DNA of 64,000 nucleotides from Coprothermobacter proteolyticus DSM 5265. Lineage in GTDB: Bacteria > Coprothermobacterota > Coprothermobacteria > Coprothermobacterales > Coprothermobacteraceae. Of the stretch, positions 30,265 to 39,201 are shown piece by piece. Both the position numbers and the translations under genes were made by a program. The stretch covers positions 930,001-994,000 of the forward strand of contig NC_011295.1 of the NCBI RefSeq assembly GCF_000020945.1. Direction: 5' to 3'. The notes under the pieces are model-generated. The model did no database searches, was not told where the DNA came from, and worked only from the letters and a program-made list of their open reading frames with translations. Within the stretch, counting starts at the first letter, position 1. Each line of letters starts with the position of its first letter.

Positions 30265-32085
30265 CTACTCAACTGTTACAGACTTTGCTAAGTTTCTTGG
30301 TTTATCCACATCAGTGCCCCTTAGGACGGCATTGTAGTAAGCAAACAACTGAAGCACAGGAATGCCAACAAGTGGTGCAAGCAAGGGCAATGTATCAGGA
30401 ACGAAAAACGACCATCGACCAATGTCTTCGAGCCTCTTCCTGTCCCGCTCGAAACCGAGCACGAAAACATCCCCTTGCCGAGCTTTTACTTCGGACACAT
30501 TACTAAGCGTCTTTTCAAGTACATCTTCCTGCATCAAAATTGCCAATGTTGGGGTGTCAGCTGTAACCAATGCCAACGGCCCATGTTTTAACTCACCTGC
30601 AGGAAATGCTTCGCTGTGTATGTAAGAGATTTCTTTCAGCTTCAATGACCCCTCCAGGGCAAGCATGTAGTCCAGCTGTCTTCCAATGAAGAAGATGTCG
30701 TTAGCTTTATAGGTGTCCTGTGCAATTCTTCTTACGCTTTCAGCGTTGCTGAGTACTTGCTTAACCTTTTCTGGTATACTCCAAAGGTCTTCTAAAATAT
30801 TTTGTTCTTCCTCCTGTGTCAGTAGCCCTTTGAGCTTCGCCATGTACAGGGCAAACAAATAAAGAACTACCAGCTGCGTGCTGTAAGCCTTTGTGGAAGC
30901 CACAGCAATTTCTGGCCCAGCTTGTGTTAAGAGCGATGCATCTGCTTCCCTGTAAACGGAGCTACCAACCACATTTACCACGGCTATGACAGGAATGCCA
31001 TCTGCTTTCATCATTCTCAAAGCCTGAAGAGTATCAGCTGTCTCACCTGACTGACTGATAACTAACCCCACGGAGTTTTCACGCCAATGGTGTTTTGCGT
31101 ACCTGAATTCGCTTGCCACTTCAATCTCCACATCCAAACCAGCCACGTGCCTAAGCAAATAGGCACCTACCATGCCTGCGTGATAGGCAGTCCCACAAGC
31201 TGTGATGTAGATGCGCTCCGCGTTCTTGAGTTCTTCTTGAAGCGCTTCTAGTTCATCGAGCCTGACTCTGCCGCGATCCACACGCCCCAACAGGGTGCTC
31301 CTTATGGCTTCATCTTGTTCCATGATTTCTTTTATCATGAAGTGGTCATAGCCACCTTTTTCTGCCTGCTTCTCGTCCCAGTCCACCTTGGTTATCTTGA
31401 TTGGAATGGCATTGCCTTCAAAGTCGTAAAGCTCCACATGCTCCGCACGAATGTCTGCAATTTGTCCATTTTCCATTATTACAAACTCACGTGTGTGTGA
31501 TAGCAAAGCCGGTATGTCAGAAGCTAAAAAGTTCTCCCCACGACCCAAACCCAGCACCAGTGGAGAATCCTGCCTAACAGCTAAAATCCTGTCTTCTTTT
31601 TGACTGATGATGGCCAGAGCAAAAGCACCTTTTAGTAGCGGTAAAATCTTTAGCAACGTAGTAAACAGATCACCCTGGTAGAACTCCTCCAGCAGGTGTG
31701 CCACTACTTCCGTGTCAGTTTCAGAAGTAAACTTGTGTCCCCTTTCAGCTAAGTATGCTTTGAGTTCTCTGTAGTTCTCGATAATGCCATTGTGCACCAC
31801 GGCAATGGTCCCAGTACAATCAGTATGTGGGTGAGCATTCTCGTCTTTTGGTGCACCATGGGTTGCCCATCGAGTGTGCGCTATGCCCATGTTAGAACTG
31901 GGAACAGAAGGAAAATCCTTCTCTAACTCCGATATGCGTCCTTTTTTCTTTGCAATGAAAATGCCTTCATCAGTTTTTAGCGCCACACCACTGCTGTCAT
32001 AACCTCGGTATTCCAGCTTCTTCAGTGATTCGATGACTACGTCATAGGCGTTCTTTTGCCCCACGTAACCCACTATGCCGCACAT
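30265..32085 (-). CDS. glmS: Glutamine-fructose-6-phosphate aminotransferase (isomerizing)
   Basis: The 606-residue protein makes glucosamine-6-phosphate, the first step to UDP-GlcNAc. The N-terminal Cys2 nucleophile is in MCGIVGYVGQK, followed by the class II glutaminase motifs RWATHGAP and VHNGIIENY, and two SIS domains with CGTAYHAG, SQSGETADT and the C-terminal KPRNLAKSVTVE. It is last in the operon with glmM seven bases upstream. There is no room for a glmS ribozyme. Confidence 0.97.
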   Translation of the reverse strand: MCGIVGYVGQKNAYDVVIESLKKLEYRGYDSSGVALKTDEGIFIAKKKGRISELEKDFPSVPSSNMGIAHTRWATHGAPKDENAHPHTDCTGTIAVVHNGIIENYRELKAYLAERGHKFTSETDTEVVAHLLEEFYQGDLFTTLLKILPLLKGAFALAIISQKEDRILAVRQDSPLVLGLGRGENFLASDIPALLSHTREFVIMENGQIADIRAEHVELYDFEGNAIPIKITKVDWDEKQAEKGGYDHFMIKEIMEQDEAIRSTLLGRVDRGRVRLDELEALQEELKNAERIYITACGTAYHAGMVGAYLLRHVAGLDVEIEVASEFRYAKHHWRENSVGLVISQSGETADTLQALRMMKADGIPVIAVVNVVGSSVYREADASLLTQAGPEIAVASTKAYSTQLVVLYLFALYMAKLKGLLTQEEEQNILEDLWSIPEKVKQVLSNAESVRRIAQDTYKANDIFFIGRQLDYMLALEGSLKLKEISYIHSEAFPAGELKHGPLALVTADTPTLAILMQEDVLEKTLSNVSEVKARQGDVFVLGFERDRKRLEDIGRWSFFVPDTLPLLAPLVGIPVLQLFAYYNAVLRGTDVDKPRNLAKSVTVE

Positions 32086-32092
32086 GCCCTAA

Positions 32093-33439
32093 TCACCCTT
32101 TGAAAATACGTTCCACAAGTGGCACAATGGCTTCCAGAGCTTGTGATACTTGCTCCTCTTCACCTTCAATGGTGATTCTTAGAAGTGGCTCAGTGCCTGA
32201 AGGCCGAAGCACAATCCTCATGCCTTGTCCACTGTAGTCTTCAACCAACTGCCGTAGTTCAGGCAGCTGTGCAATGTCGAAGCTGGAACCATTGAGCCGC
32301 TTTCCCAAGGGCACGTTAACAGTTTTTTGTGTCTTCTTGTTCACGTCTTTTAGCAGTTCCTCAGGTGACTGGCCCGTTTGATTCAAAATACTCAAAACCG
32401 TTGCCATTATGCCAATTCCGTCTCCAGTTAGATTAACAGGGGTGTAAATGACATGACCAGAAGGTTCACCACCCAACATAGCACCATTCTCACGCATGGA
32501 GTCGGAAACGTATTTGTCTCCCACATTGGTTCTGACAAGCTCTCCGCCCATCTTCTTGAGGAATTCCTCAAAACCGCTGTTTGTCATGAGCGTACCAACA
32601 ACCAGCTTTGGATCCCAAAGCCGTCTTTGGGAGAGGTATTTAACAATGATCGCCATAAGATCATCACCATCAAGGACTCGGCCACTACTGGTTACAGCCA
32701 TGACCCTATCACCGTCGCCGTCAAAAGCAAAACCGAGAGGCACACCCATGGTTTTTACAACTTCCTTAAGGGGCTCCAAATTTGTAGCACCACAACCATG
32801 GTTAATCCAGTAGCCATCAGGCGTTGCAAAGAGCGTATGAACCCGTGCTCCAGCTTTTTGTAAAACATAGGGGGCAGCTGCGTACGTAGCACCATGAGCC
32901 ACGTCCACTACCAAAGGTACTTGATCCAACATCAGATGCGTTTTTTCCAGAATTTCGTCACCATAAAGCTGGGTGCTATTAGAGACATAATGAAGTTGGC
33001 CAATGTGGTCCCAGGATACGGGCTTGTGGTCGCTTTCCATGAGCTGTTCCAGTAATTCCTCTTCCGCCTCCTGCATTTTCAACCCCACACTGTTTAGTAC
33101 CTTAAGCCCATTGTCTTCCATGGGATTATGAGACGCTGAGACCATGACGGAGGCGTCAGCTCCGAATCGGCGCGTTAACATGGACAAACCAGGTGTGGGC
33201 AGTACACCAAAATAAAGCACATCTGCCCCATATGACATTAACCCGGAGCTTAAAGCAGTAAAAAGCATGTTGCTAGATGTTCGCGTATCTTGTGCCACTC
33301 CAACCAGTGGCCTGCTTCTCTTTATCGATCCTTCCCTTAGTAAAATCGCAATGGCTTTCCCCAACTTGTAAGCCAGCTCGGGGGTCATCTCCTTATTGGA
33401 GCGACCGCGAATCCCGTCCGTTCCAAACAAATTAGGCAT
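32093..33439 (-). CDS. glmM: Phosphoglucosamine mutase
   Basis: The 448-residue enzyme converts glucosamine-6-P to glucosamine-1-P. It shows LFGTDGIRGRSN, the phosphoserine loop VMVSASHNPMEDNG (Ser about 103), the metal loop AFDGDGDRV, the sugar-binding GGEPSGHVI and the C-terminal RPSGTEPLLRI. I set the start at ATG 33439, where AAAGGAGGC precedes and where ATG overlaps the TAA of the upstream gene by one base; a longer reading would run back into that gene. Confidence 0.95.
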   Translation of the reverse strand: MPNLFGTDGIRGRSNKEMTPELAYKLGKAIAILLREGSIKRSRPLVGVAQDTRTSSNMLFTALSSGLMSYGADVLYFGVLPTPGLSMLTRRFGADASVMVSASHNPMEDNGLKVLNSVGLKMQEAEEELLEQLMESDHKPVSWDHIGQLHYVSNSTQLYGDEILEKTHLMLDQVPLVVDVAHGATYAAAPYVLQKAGARVHTLFATPDGYWINHGCGATNLEPLKEVVKTMGVPLGFAFDGDGDRVMAVTSSGRVLDGDDLMAIIVKYLSQRRLWDPKLVVGTLMTNSGFEEFLKKMGGELVRTNVGDKYVSDSMRENGAMLGGEPSGHVIYTPVNLTGDGIGIMATVLSILNQTGQSPEELLKDVNKKTQKTVNVPLGKRLNGSSFDIAQLPELRQLVEDYSGQGMRIVLRPSGTEPLLRITIEGEEEQVSQALEAIVPLVERIFKG

Positions 33440-34458
33440 TAGTAGTTGCCTCCTTTTCCTAAGAATACGCATGTCGAAGGGTAGTCCACACCAGTGGCAG
33501 TTACAACAATGTCAGAAGCCGTCAACTGCACAGACTCCGGACATAGGAATCTGTAGACACTGCCTTCCAATATGAATTCGCTTGCCACCATGCGCTCAGC
33601 AGAGTAAGACACGGTTACCCACTGGTCCTCAGTTTCCAGCAATTCAACACCTTCAGGTAACTGAAGAGAAGCCTTAGCTGAGCTACTCCCAGCCCCTACC
33701 GTCACGCGTGAAGTCTTAATAAAAGCTACAGACTCAAGAGCACTGGCCGTACCCTGCACAGTGACTACCCGAGGTCTCACAGAATAACTCTTAAGAAAGA
33801 CGTTTGGCGGCACGTCAAACTGCGGAAGTACAGCAACCTGCATGGTTACAATGTCCTTTGCTTGCTGAATCGTAACAGTGAGTAAGTCAGGACTAATCTT
33901 AACGTTCTCCACTAAATTACCTGATTTGTCCACTGCAATAGCCTTTAACTGCATCACTTCTGCACCTGAAACAGGGCTCTCTGTCTTTATGTCAGCGACC
34001 TTTGCCACAGCGGTTTCAGGTCCTGTGACAATGACTTGTCCTGGCTCCACTTTCATATTGAGTAAGTTCACTGGCATGAGCTTGCTAACAATGGGCTCCA
34101 CGTGAACCTTTACTTTGCTCGGATTTATGGAAATCAGCCTACCAGATGTGGGAGCAAAGGTCTGCAGAGTTAACTCTTGATCGCCCCACTTTGCTTGATC
34201 CAGACGCACAAATACCACTGGTGGTTCTTTATCACCTATGAGTGGCACTTCGTAAGTAACTTCCACAACCGCTGGCGTGACCTCGTAGTACCAGTTTGCC
34301 TGACCATTGACCTGCAGAACTTCTACTTGTTCGCTTACACGTACAGGCAGGCTCCCTGCAGCCACTGAAGACCACAGGCCCAAAGCGATAAGAAAAGACA
34401 GTAGCAGCAGTTTAGTCTTATCAGAAAACTCGAATTTTTTCTTGCTATTATTTTTCAT
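33439..34458 (-). CDS. cdaR: YbbR-domain protein, CdaR-like regulator of the diadenylate cyclase
   Basis: About 339 residues: a basic N-terminus, one membrane helix (KLLLLSFLIALGLWSSVA), then extracellular YbbR repeats recognised by their hydrophobic/valine-rich strands (for example VNLLNMKVEPGQVIVTGPETAVAKV and VTVQGTASALESV). CdaR binds and tunes CdaA in Firmicutes. The start is ATG 34458 or GTG 34467; I take the ATG. It overlaps cdaA by about ten bases and glmM by one, in the conserved order cdaA-cdaR-glmM. Confidence 0.88.
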   Translation of the reverse strand: MKNNSKKKFEFSDKTKLLLLSFLIALGLWSSVAAGSLPVRVSEQVEVLQVNGQANWYYEVTPAVVEVTYEVPLIGDKEPPVVFVRLDQAKWGDQELTLQTFAPTSGRLISINPSKVKVHVEPIVSKLMPVNLLNMKVEPGQVIVTGPETAVAKVADIKTESPVSGAEVMQLKAIAVDKSGNLVENVKISPDLLTVTIQQAKDIVTMQVAVLPQFDVPPNVFLKSYSVRPRVVTVQGTASALESVAFIKTSRVTVGAGSSSAKASLQLPEGVELLETEDQWVTVSYSAERMVASEFILEGSVYRFLCPESVQLTASDIVVTATGVDYPSTCVFLGKGGNY

Positions 34459-35248
34459 GGTTCCCACCAGGAGATATAAAAGATTCTAATATAAAAGGCA
34501 GGTCTTTTAGCTCCACATACCTGGTTAGGTGACCTTTATAGGCAAAGCTGATGATACCAGTTTCTTCAGAAACCACTAATGCCACTGCATCGGTTTCTTC
34601 ACTGATGCCAATCGCCGCTCTGTGCCGTGTTCCAATGCGGTCATCTCGCCTATCAGCCAACGGAAGTATGACCCGTGCGGCCACAATGCGGTCTTCCTTA
34701 ATGATTACGGCGCCATCATGGAGAGGACTCCTAGTATTAAATATGGACAAGAGTAAGTCTGCAGAAACCTGAGCGTTTAACATAGTTCCTGATTGTTGTA
34801 TGAGATCCTTTAGACCCACTTTACCTTCAAACACAATTAGAGCACCGGTACGGTTAGCCGACAAAAGTTCCACAGCTCTGACTACTTCATTAATGACACG
34901 CTTGATATCGTACTCAGGAACCGCTTTAAAAAGGTTCTTAAAAGGATCCAAACTGAACTCCTCCAAGGCTCGCCGAAGTTCTGGCTGAAAAATGACAGGT
35001 ATGGCAAAGATCATCATGGTGGCGACGTTGTTGAAAAGCCATGTTGTAAGCTGCAATGAAGAAAACAATTTACCCAGCCAACTGAGTACAGCTAAACTAG
35101 CTAATATGATTAGCAACCCTCGTGCCAAATGATAGCCCCGTGTCCCGTAAATACTGGACAACAGCCAATACAACAATGCCGTCACCAACGCCACATCGAT
35201 GACGGCACCAAGAATTGTTCCCACACTTGGCAAGAAATTACTTATCAT
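34448..35248 (-). CDS. cdaA: Diadenylate cyclase CdaA
   Basis: The 266-residue protein has three N-terminal membrane helices (about residues 10-90) and a DisA_N cyclase domain with both catalytic motifs, DGA at 178-180 (SPLHDGAVII) and RHR at 208-210 (GTRHRAAIG). It joins two ATP molecules into c-di-AMP, which controls K+ transport and cell-wall homeostasis. The gene overlaps arcC by four bases and cdaR by about ten. Candidate target systems in the window are TrkH/TrkA. Confidence 0.95.
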   Translation of the reverse strand: MISNFLPSVGTILGAVIDVALVTALLYWLLSSIYGTRGYHLARGLLIILASLAVLSWLGKLFSSLQLTTWLFNNVATMMIFAIPVIFQPELRRALEEFSLDPFKNLFKAVPEYDIKRVINEVVRAVELLSANRTGALIVFEGKVGLKDLIQQSGTMLNAQVSADLLLSIFNTRSPLHDGAVIIKEDRIVAARVILPLADRRDDRIGTRHRAAIGISEETDAVALVVSEETGIISFAYKGHLTRYVELKDLPFILESFISPGGNHEK

Positions 35249-36186
35249 CGATAAACTATTGTACCAGCTACACCCCTTACTACTGCCTCCGCTTCTTCCA
35301 AAGACCCAATTGCAACCTGGCCATCAACGTTTTCCAAGTACTTGATGGCAGCCAAAATCTTGGGACCCATAGACCCAGCAGGGAAGTGCCCCTGGTCATA
35401 GAGCTCTTTTAAGTAATCCAGCTTCGCCCTTTCTAAAGGCTGCTGGTGATCACTTTTGTAGTTGATGTAGACCTTGTCTACCTGAGTCAATATGACAAAA
35501 AGCTCTGCTTTTAGCTCTACTGCCAATAAGGAAGACGCTAAATCCTTATCAATGACAGCTTCCACTCCGCGCAAAGCTCCGTCATGCTCCACAACAGGAA
35601 TACCACCGCCACCCACGGTGATAGGCACAATGCTTTCCTCCATTAATGCCCTAATGGAGGAAAGCTCAACAATTCTACGCGGCATGGGAGATGGCACGAC
35701 ACGCCTGTACCCTCTGCCTTTGTCCTCTTTGAAAACCCAGCCTTTTTCAGCTTGAATTTGCATCGCAGTCTCGTAGTCGTATGTGGGCCCTACAAACTTG
35801 CTTGGGTTATTGAAGGCTGGATCATCCTCATCCACTACTACTTGCGTTACCAAAGAAACAAAGCTTCGTTTTTCTTTTGCCAGCGCTACGACGTTATGAA
35901 AAGCATTTTGAAGCACGTACCCAATATAACCCTCTGTAGTTGCATCCAACACATCTAAGGGGAAAGGAGTGACCACGTCCTTTGCCCTGTCATGGCGCAG
36001 AAGTTCTGTACCCACTTGTGGCCCGTTACCATGGGTTATGGCTAAACTGATACTCTTATCAGTGACTAGTCGCAAAAGCTGAGCAGCAGTACGCTCAGCG
36101 GCATACTGCTGCCCCTCTATGCCATCGGGCCCGTCTGGAAGCTGGAGAGCGTTTCCGCCCAAGGCAAGAACTACTTTCATGAGCAC
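35245..36186 (-). CDS. arcC: Carbamate kinase
   Basis: The 313-residue protein of the amino-acid kinase family shows VVLALGGNALQLPD, ITHGNGPQVG, VTQVVVDEDDPAFNNPSKFVGP, RRVVPSPMPRRIVE, TVGGGGIPVVE, VIDKDLASSLLA and a C-terminal GSMGPKILAAIKYLE. Carbamate kinase makes ATP from carbamoyl phosphate and ADP in arginine (citrulline) fermentation. It lies between ornithine carbamoyltransferase (one-base overlap) and cdaA (four-base overlap). An arginine deiminase gene is not nearby. Confidence 0.95.
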   Translation of the reverse strand: MLMKVVLALGGNALQLPDGPDGIEGQQYAAERTAAQLLRLVTDKSISLAITHGNGPQVGTELLRHDRAKDVVTPFPLDVLDATTEGYIGYVLQNAFHNVVALAKEKRSFVSLVTQVVVDEDDPAFNNPSKFVGPTYDYETAMQIQAEKGWVFKEDKGRGYRRVVPSPMPRRIVELSSIRALMEESIVPITVGGGGIPVVEHDGALRGVEAVIDKDLASSLLAVELKAELFVILTQVDKVYINYKSDHQQPLERAKLDYLKELYDQGHFPAGSMGPKILAAIKYLENVDGQVAIGSLEEAEAVVRGVAGTIVYR

Positions 36187-37124
36187 TAATCTCCCATTAA
36201 CAAGGCCAAAATGGCTTTATGTGCATGCAATCTGTTTTCTGCTTCATCGAAAATGGCAGACTGAGGGCTGTCGGCTACTTCATCCACTACTTCTTCACCG
36301 CGATGGGCAGGCAAGCAATGAAGGAAGATGGCATTTTTGTCAGCATGACTCATCAGTTCTGGGTTAACTTGATACGGTTTAAAAATCTTAAGTCGCTCCT
36401 CGTGCTCTGCTTCTTGGCCCATGGAAGCCCAAACATCAGTGTAAACAGCGTTGGCTCCGGTAACCGCCTCTACAGGATCTCTTAGCACTTGTACAGAGCT
36501 ACCATGCCTCGCAGCTAATTCCTTTGCTTTTTCCACATAGAAGGACTTTGGTTCATAACCCTGTGGTGTGGCAACCGCAATATCCATACCCACTAAACCT
36601 GCAGCCAGCAGTAACGAATGGGCGACATTATTGCCATCACCCACGTATGCCAACTTAAGCCCCTTCAAAGTGCCGAATTTTTCCCAGATGGTTAAGAAGT
36701 CTGCCAAAACTTGGCTGGGGTGCTCCTCATCCGACAAACCATTGATGACTGGTACACTTCCGTACTTTGCCAAATCCACTACATCTTGATGATCAAATAC
36801 TCTTGCCATGATGCCGTCTACAAACCTGCTCAAAACTCGAGCCGTGTCAGCAATGGTTTCACCACGTCTGAGCTGCATATCGTTGGAAGACAGATAAAGC
36901 GCGTAGCCACCAAGCTGGTACATACCCACTTCAAAAGCCACACGCGTTCTTGTGGAAGGTTTCTGGAATATCATGGCAAGTGTTTTCCCCTTCAAGTACT
37001 CGTGCCTCTTCCCTGCTAAGGTCTCCAACTTCAGCAATTTAGCGAATTCCAAAAGCTCCCAAAACTCTTCCTCAGTGAGATCAGCAATGGAGAGTAAATC
37101 CCTTCCCTTAAGTTTTACAGACAC
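36186..37124 (-). CDS. argF: Ornithine carbamoyltransferase
   Basis: The 312-residue enzyme has the carbamoyl-phosphate loop FQKPSTRTRVAFEVG (Ser57-Arg61), the ornithine-side block YVGDGNNVAHSLL, DVWASMGQE and the closing HCLPAHRGEEV. In this operon, next to carbamate kinase, it most likely works in the catabolic direction, splitting citrulline to ornithine and carbamoyl phosphate, though biosynthetic use is possible. It follows the GTPase-like gene by one base. Confidence 0.94.
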   Translation of the reverse strand: MSVKLKGRDLLSIADLTEEEFWELLEFAKLLKLETLAGKRHEYLKGKTLAMIFQKPSTRTRVAFEVGMYQLGGYALYLSSNDMQLRRGETIADTARVLSRFVDGIMARVFDHQDVVDLAKYGSVPVINGLSDEEHPSQVLADFLTIWEKFGTLKGLKLAYVGDGNNVAHSLLLAAGLVGMDIAVATPQGYEPKSFYVEKAKELAARHGSSVQVLRDPVEAVTGANAVYTDVWASMGQEAEHEERLKIFKPYQVNPELMSHADKNAIFLHCLPAHRGEEVVDEVADSPQSAIFDEAENRLHAHKAILALLMGD

Positions 37125-37125
37125 G

Positions 37126-38442
37126 TTACCACCTCATTTTCTCCATGATAACGTCTTTGAGTGTGGGCTTCCCAATTTCTTCAAGCTCGTACATGACACG
37201 TACGATGGGTTTGTTTACCTTAACCAATCTGCTTATGTTTATGGGAGTGCCAGAAACGATGACATCAGCAGGAACTCTGTTCAAAGTCTCCTCAAGATCT
37301 TTGATTTGTCGTTCACTGTAACCCATGGCAGGTAGAACCTCTTCCACTTGTCCGTACTTTGCATAGGTTTCAGCAATGGTCCCCACAGCATATGGTTTTG
37401 GTGAAACAATCTCAGCTGCACCATACTTTATAGCAGCAATGTATCCGGCTCCATAGGACATGCCACCGTGGGTCAGCGTGGGTCCATCTTCTACTACTAC
37501 GACACGCTTATTTGCAATTTGGGAGATGTCCTCAACAAAAAGTGGGGAAGCTGCATCGATAAAGATGGCTTGTGGATTGACGTGCCTTACATTTTCCCTG
37601 ACTTCTTCAATATCTTCAAAGTTTGCCGTGTCTTCCTTGTTTATGACCACCACATCAGCCATGCGCACATTCACTTCACCTGGGTGATAAGCGATTTCGT
37701 GTCCAGGTCTGTGAGGATCAACAACGGTAATCATGAGATCCGGCTTATAGAATGGAAAGTCGTTGTTGCCTCCATCCCATATAACAACGTCCGCCTCTTG
37801 CTCAGCTTGTCTGAGTATGGCTTCATAGTCCACTCCCGCATAAACTATTGCGCCGCGGTCAATATGTGGCTCATACTCTTCGCGCTCTTCAATGGTGCAC
37901 TTATGATAATCAAGATCATCATAGGTGGCAAAACGCTGCACCTTCTGAGCCACCAAGTCACCGTAGGGCATGGGATGCCTTACCACAACGACCTTTTTAC
38001 CCAGATCACGAAGTATTTCAACAACGCGGCGGGTAGTCTGGCTCTTTCCAGACCCGGTTCTGCCAGCGCATACGGCAATTACGGGCTTGCTGGATTCAAC
38101 CATGGTCTGCTTAGGCCCGAGAAGCATGAAAGAAGCTCCTGCAACCATGGCTTGCGAAGCCTTGTGCATAACGTATTCGTGTGCAACGTCAGAGTAGCTA
38201 AACACTACCAAGTCCACATTGAATTTCTTAATAAGCTCATCCAACTGAGACTCTGGATAAATGTCGATACCATTTGGATAAAGAGAGCCTGCCAATTCTG
38301 CAGGGTACTTCCTGCCTTCAATGTTGGGAATCTGAGTAGCTGTGAAAGCGACTACTTCGTATTCTTCGTTGTCCCTGAAAAACACGTTAAAGTTGTGAAA
38401 ATCGCGTCCAGCAGCCCCCATGATAATGACTTTCTTCTTCAT
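37126..38442 (-). CDS. Cyclic 2,3-diphosphoglycerate synthetase-like P-loop protein
   Basis: The 438-residue protein resembles the family annotated as cyclic 2,3-diphosphoglycerate synthetase or GTPase. It has an N-terminal Rossmann-like region (KVIIMGAAGRDFHNFNVFFRD), a P-loop CAGRTGSGKSQTTRRV (Gly127-Ser134), VIWDGGNNDFPFY, VVDPHRPGHE, VVINKEDTA and THGGMSYGAG. A true cDPG synthetase makes an archaeal thermoprotectant; bacterial homologues next to carbamate kinase and OTC are of unproven function, and a link to amino-acid or carbamoyl-phosphate metabolism is inference from context. It is the first gene of the long operon and has an AGGAGGTG ribosome site. Confidence 0.8.
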   Translation of the reverse strand: MKKKVIIMGAAGRDFHNFNVFFRDNEEYEVVAFTATQIPNIEGRKYPAELAGSLYPNGIDIYPESQLDELIKKFNVDLVVFSYSDVAHEYVMHKASQAMVAGASFMLLGPKQTMVESSKPVIAVCAGRTGSGKSQTTRRVVEILRDLGKKVVVVRHPMPYGDLVAQKVQRFATYDDLDYHKCTIEEREEYEPHIDRGAIVYAGVDYEAILRQAEQEADVVIWDGGNNDFPFYKPDLMITVVDPHRPGHEIAYHPGEVNVRMADVVVINKEDTANFEDIEEVRENVRHVNPQAIFIDAASPLFVEDISQIANKRVVVVEDGPTLTHGGMSYGAGYIAAIKYGAAEIVSPKPYAVGTIAETYAKYGQVEEVLPAMGYSERQIKDLEETLNRVPADVIVSGTPINISRLVKVNKPIVRVMYELEEIGKPTLKDVIMEKMRW

Positions 38443-38494
38443 GTGAACACCTCCTATGTAGTTACTACGGACTCAATGATGAAGTTTATTCCGA

Positions 38495-38503
38495 TGTTAA
38501 AAT
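38495..38503 (+). promoter_or_regulatory. Extended -10 promoter, apparently leaderless, for the WecG/TagA gene
   Basis: TGTTAAAAT at 38495-38503 fits an extended -10. It ends nine bases before the ATG at 38512, which has no Shine-Dalgarno sequence, so transcription would start at or just before the A of ATG. No good -35 is visible. The same ATGTTAAAAT string occurs upstream of the peptide gene at 40328. Confidence 0.45.
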
Positions 38504-38511
38504 TATATACA

Positions 38512-39201
38512 ATGAAGAGCTTTTTTTTCTGCGGTATTCGCGTGGACAAAGTGGACTTTTCGGAGATATACGACAGTATACAAGATGATGCTTCAGTATA
38601 CGTAGTTAAACAAGTAATCACATTAAATCCTGAAATCGCCTATGACAGCTGGCATAATGAAGAACTACATAAAGCACTTTTTGATGCCTCTTTCGTTATT
38701 CCCGATGGAACGGGGATTGTGATGGCAGCAAAAAGAAAAGGCTATTATCTACAAAGGCAACCCGGTATTGAGCTTGCGGAATACCTCCTCTCTAAAGGCG
38801 AAAACCTGTCTTTCTTTTTCTATGGAGCTCAGCCAGGTGTGGCTCACAAAGCTGTGGAAAACCTAAAAAAACGCTACAAGTTCAAGTTGGCTGGCATTGA
38901 ACACGGCTATTCAAGTGAAGCCGAAGCCCTAAAAAAGATACAAGAAAGCGGTGCAGATGTACTGCTGGTGGCCACGGGCGCCCCGAAGCAAGATCTGTTT
39001 ATATATAGGAATAAAGAAAAACTTGGAGTAAAATTGGCATTGGGAATTGGCGGTAGTTTTGACGTATGGGCAGGAATAAAAAAGAGAGCACCCAAATGGA
39101 TGAGAAAACTCCATCTGGAATGGCTATGGAGAGCAGGATTAAACCCGAACCGCTGGAAACGGCTGGCAAAGGCATTTCGGTTTACTCTGATATGCAGATA
39201 G
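38512..39201 (+). CDS. WecG/TagA/CpsF-family glycosyltransferase
   Basis: The 229-residue protein has the family hallmarks: CGIRVDKVDFSEI near the N-terminus, ITLNPEIAYDS, VIPDGTGIVMAAKRKG with the catalytic Asp65, FYGAQPGVA, and LLVATGAPKQDLFIY. These enzymes add N-acetylmannosamine(uronate)-type sugars to an undecaprenyl-linked GlcNAc in teichoic acid, enterobacterial common antigen or capsule synthesis. I start at ATG 38512 because the family starts within about ten residues of the GxxVD motif; the frame is open far upstream but that part overlaps the opposite-strand gene. It overlaps the next gene by ten bases. Confidence 0.88.
   Translation: MKSFFFCGIRVDKVDFSEIYDSIQDDASVYVVKQVITLNPEIAYDSWHNEELHKALFDASFVIPDGTGIVMAAKRKGYYLQRQPGIELAEYLLSKGENLSFFFYGAQPGVAHKAVENLKKRYKFKLAGIEHGYSSEAEALKKIQESGADVLLVATGAPKQDLFIYRNKEKLGVKLALGIGGSFDVWAGIKKRAPKWMRKLHLEWLWRAGLNPNRWKRLAKAFRFTLICR

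Noticed and set aside
32086-32092. glmS ribozyme
   Set aside because: Only seven bases separate glmM and glmS, so there is no space for it.
37468-38511. Upstream extension of the WecG/TagA reading frame (577-residue open frame)
   Set aside because: It lies wholly opposite the well-supported cDPG-synthetase-like gene, shows no domain, and WecG/TagA proteins begin near the GxxVD motif; only the part from 38512 is real.
39066-39191. N-terminal extension of the CDP-glycerol-transferase-like gene
   Set aside because: The extra 42 residues are the shifted frame of the end of the TagA-like gene and the family start fits ATG 39192.
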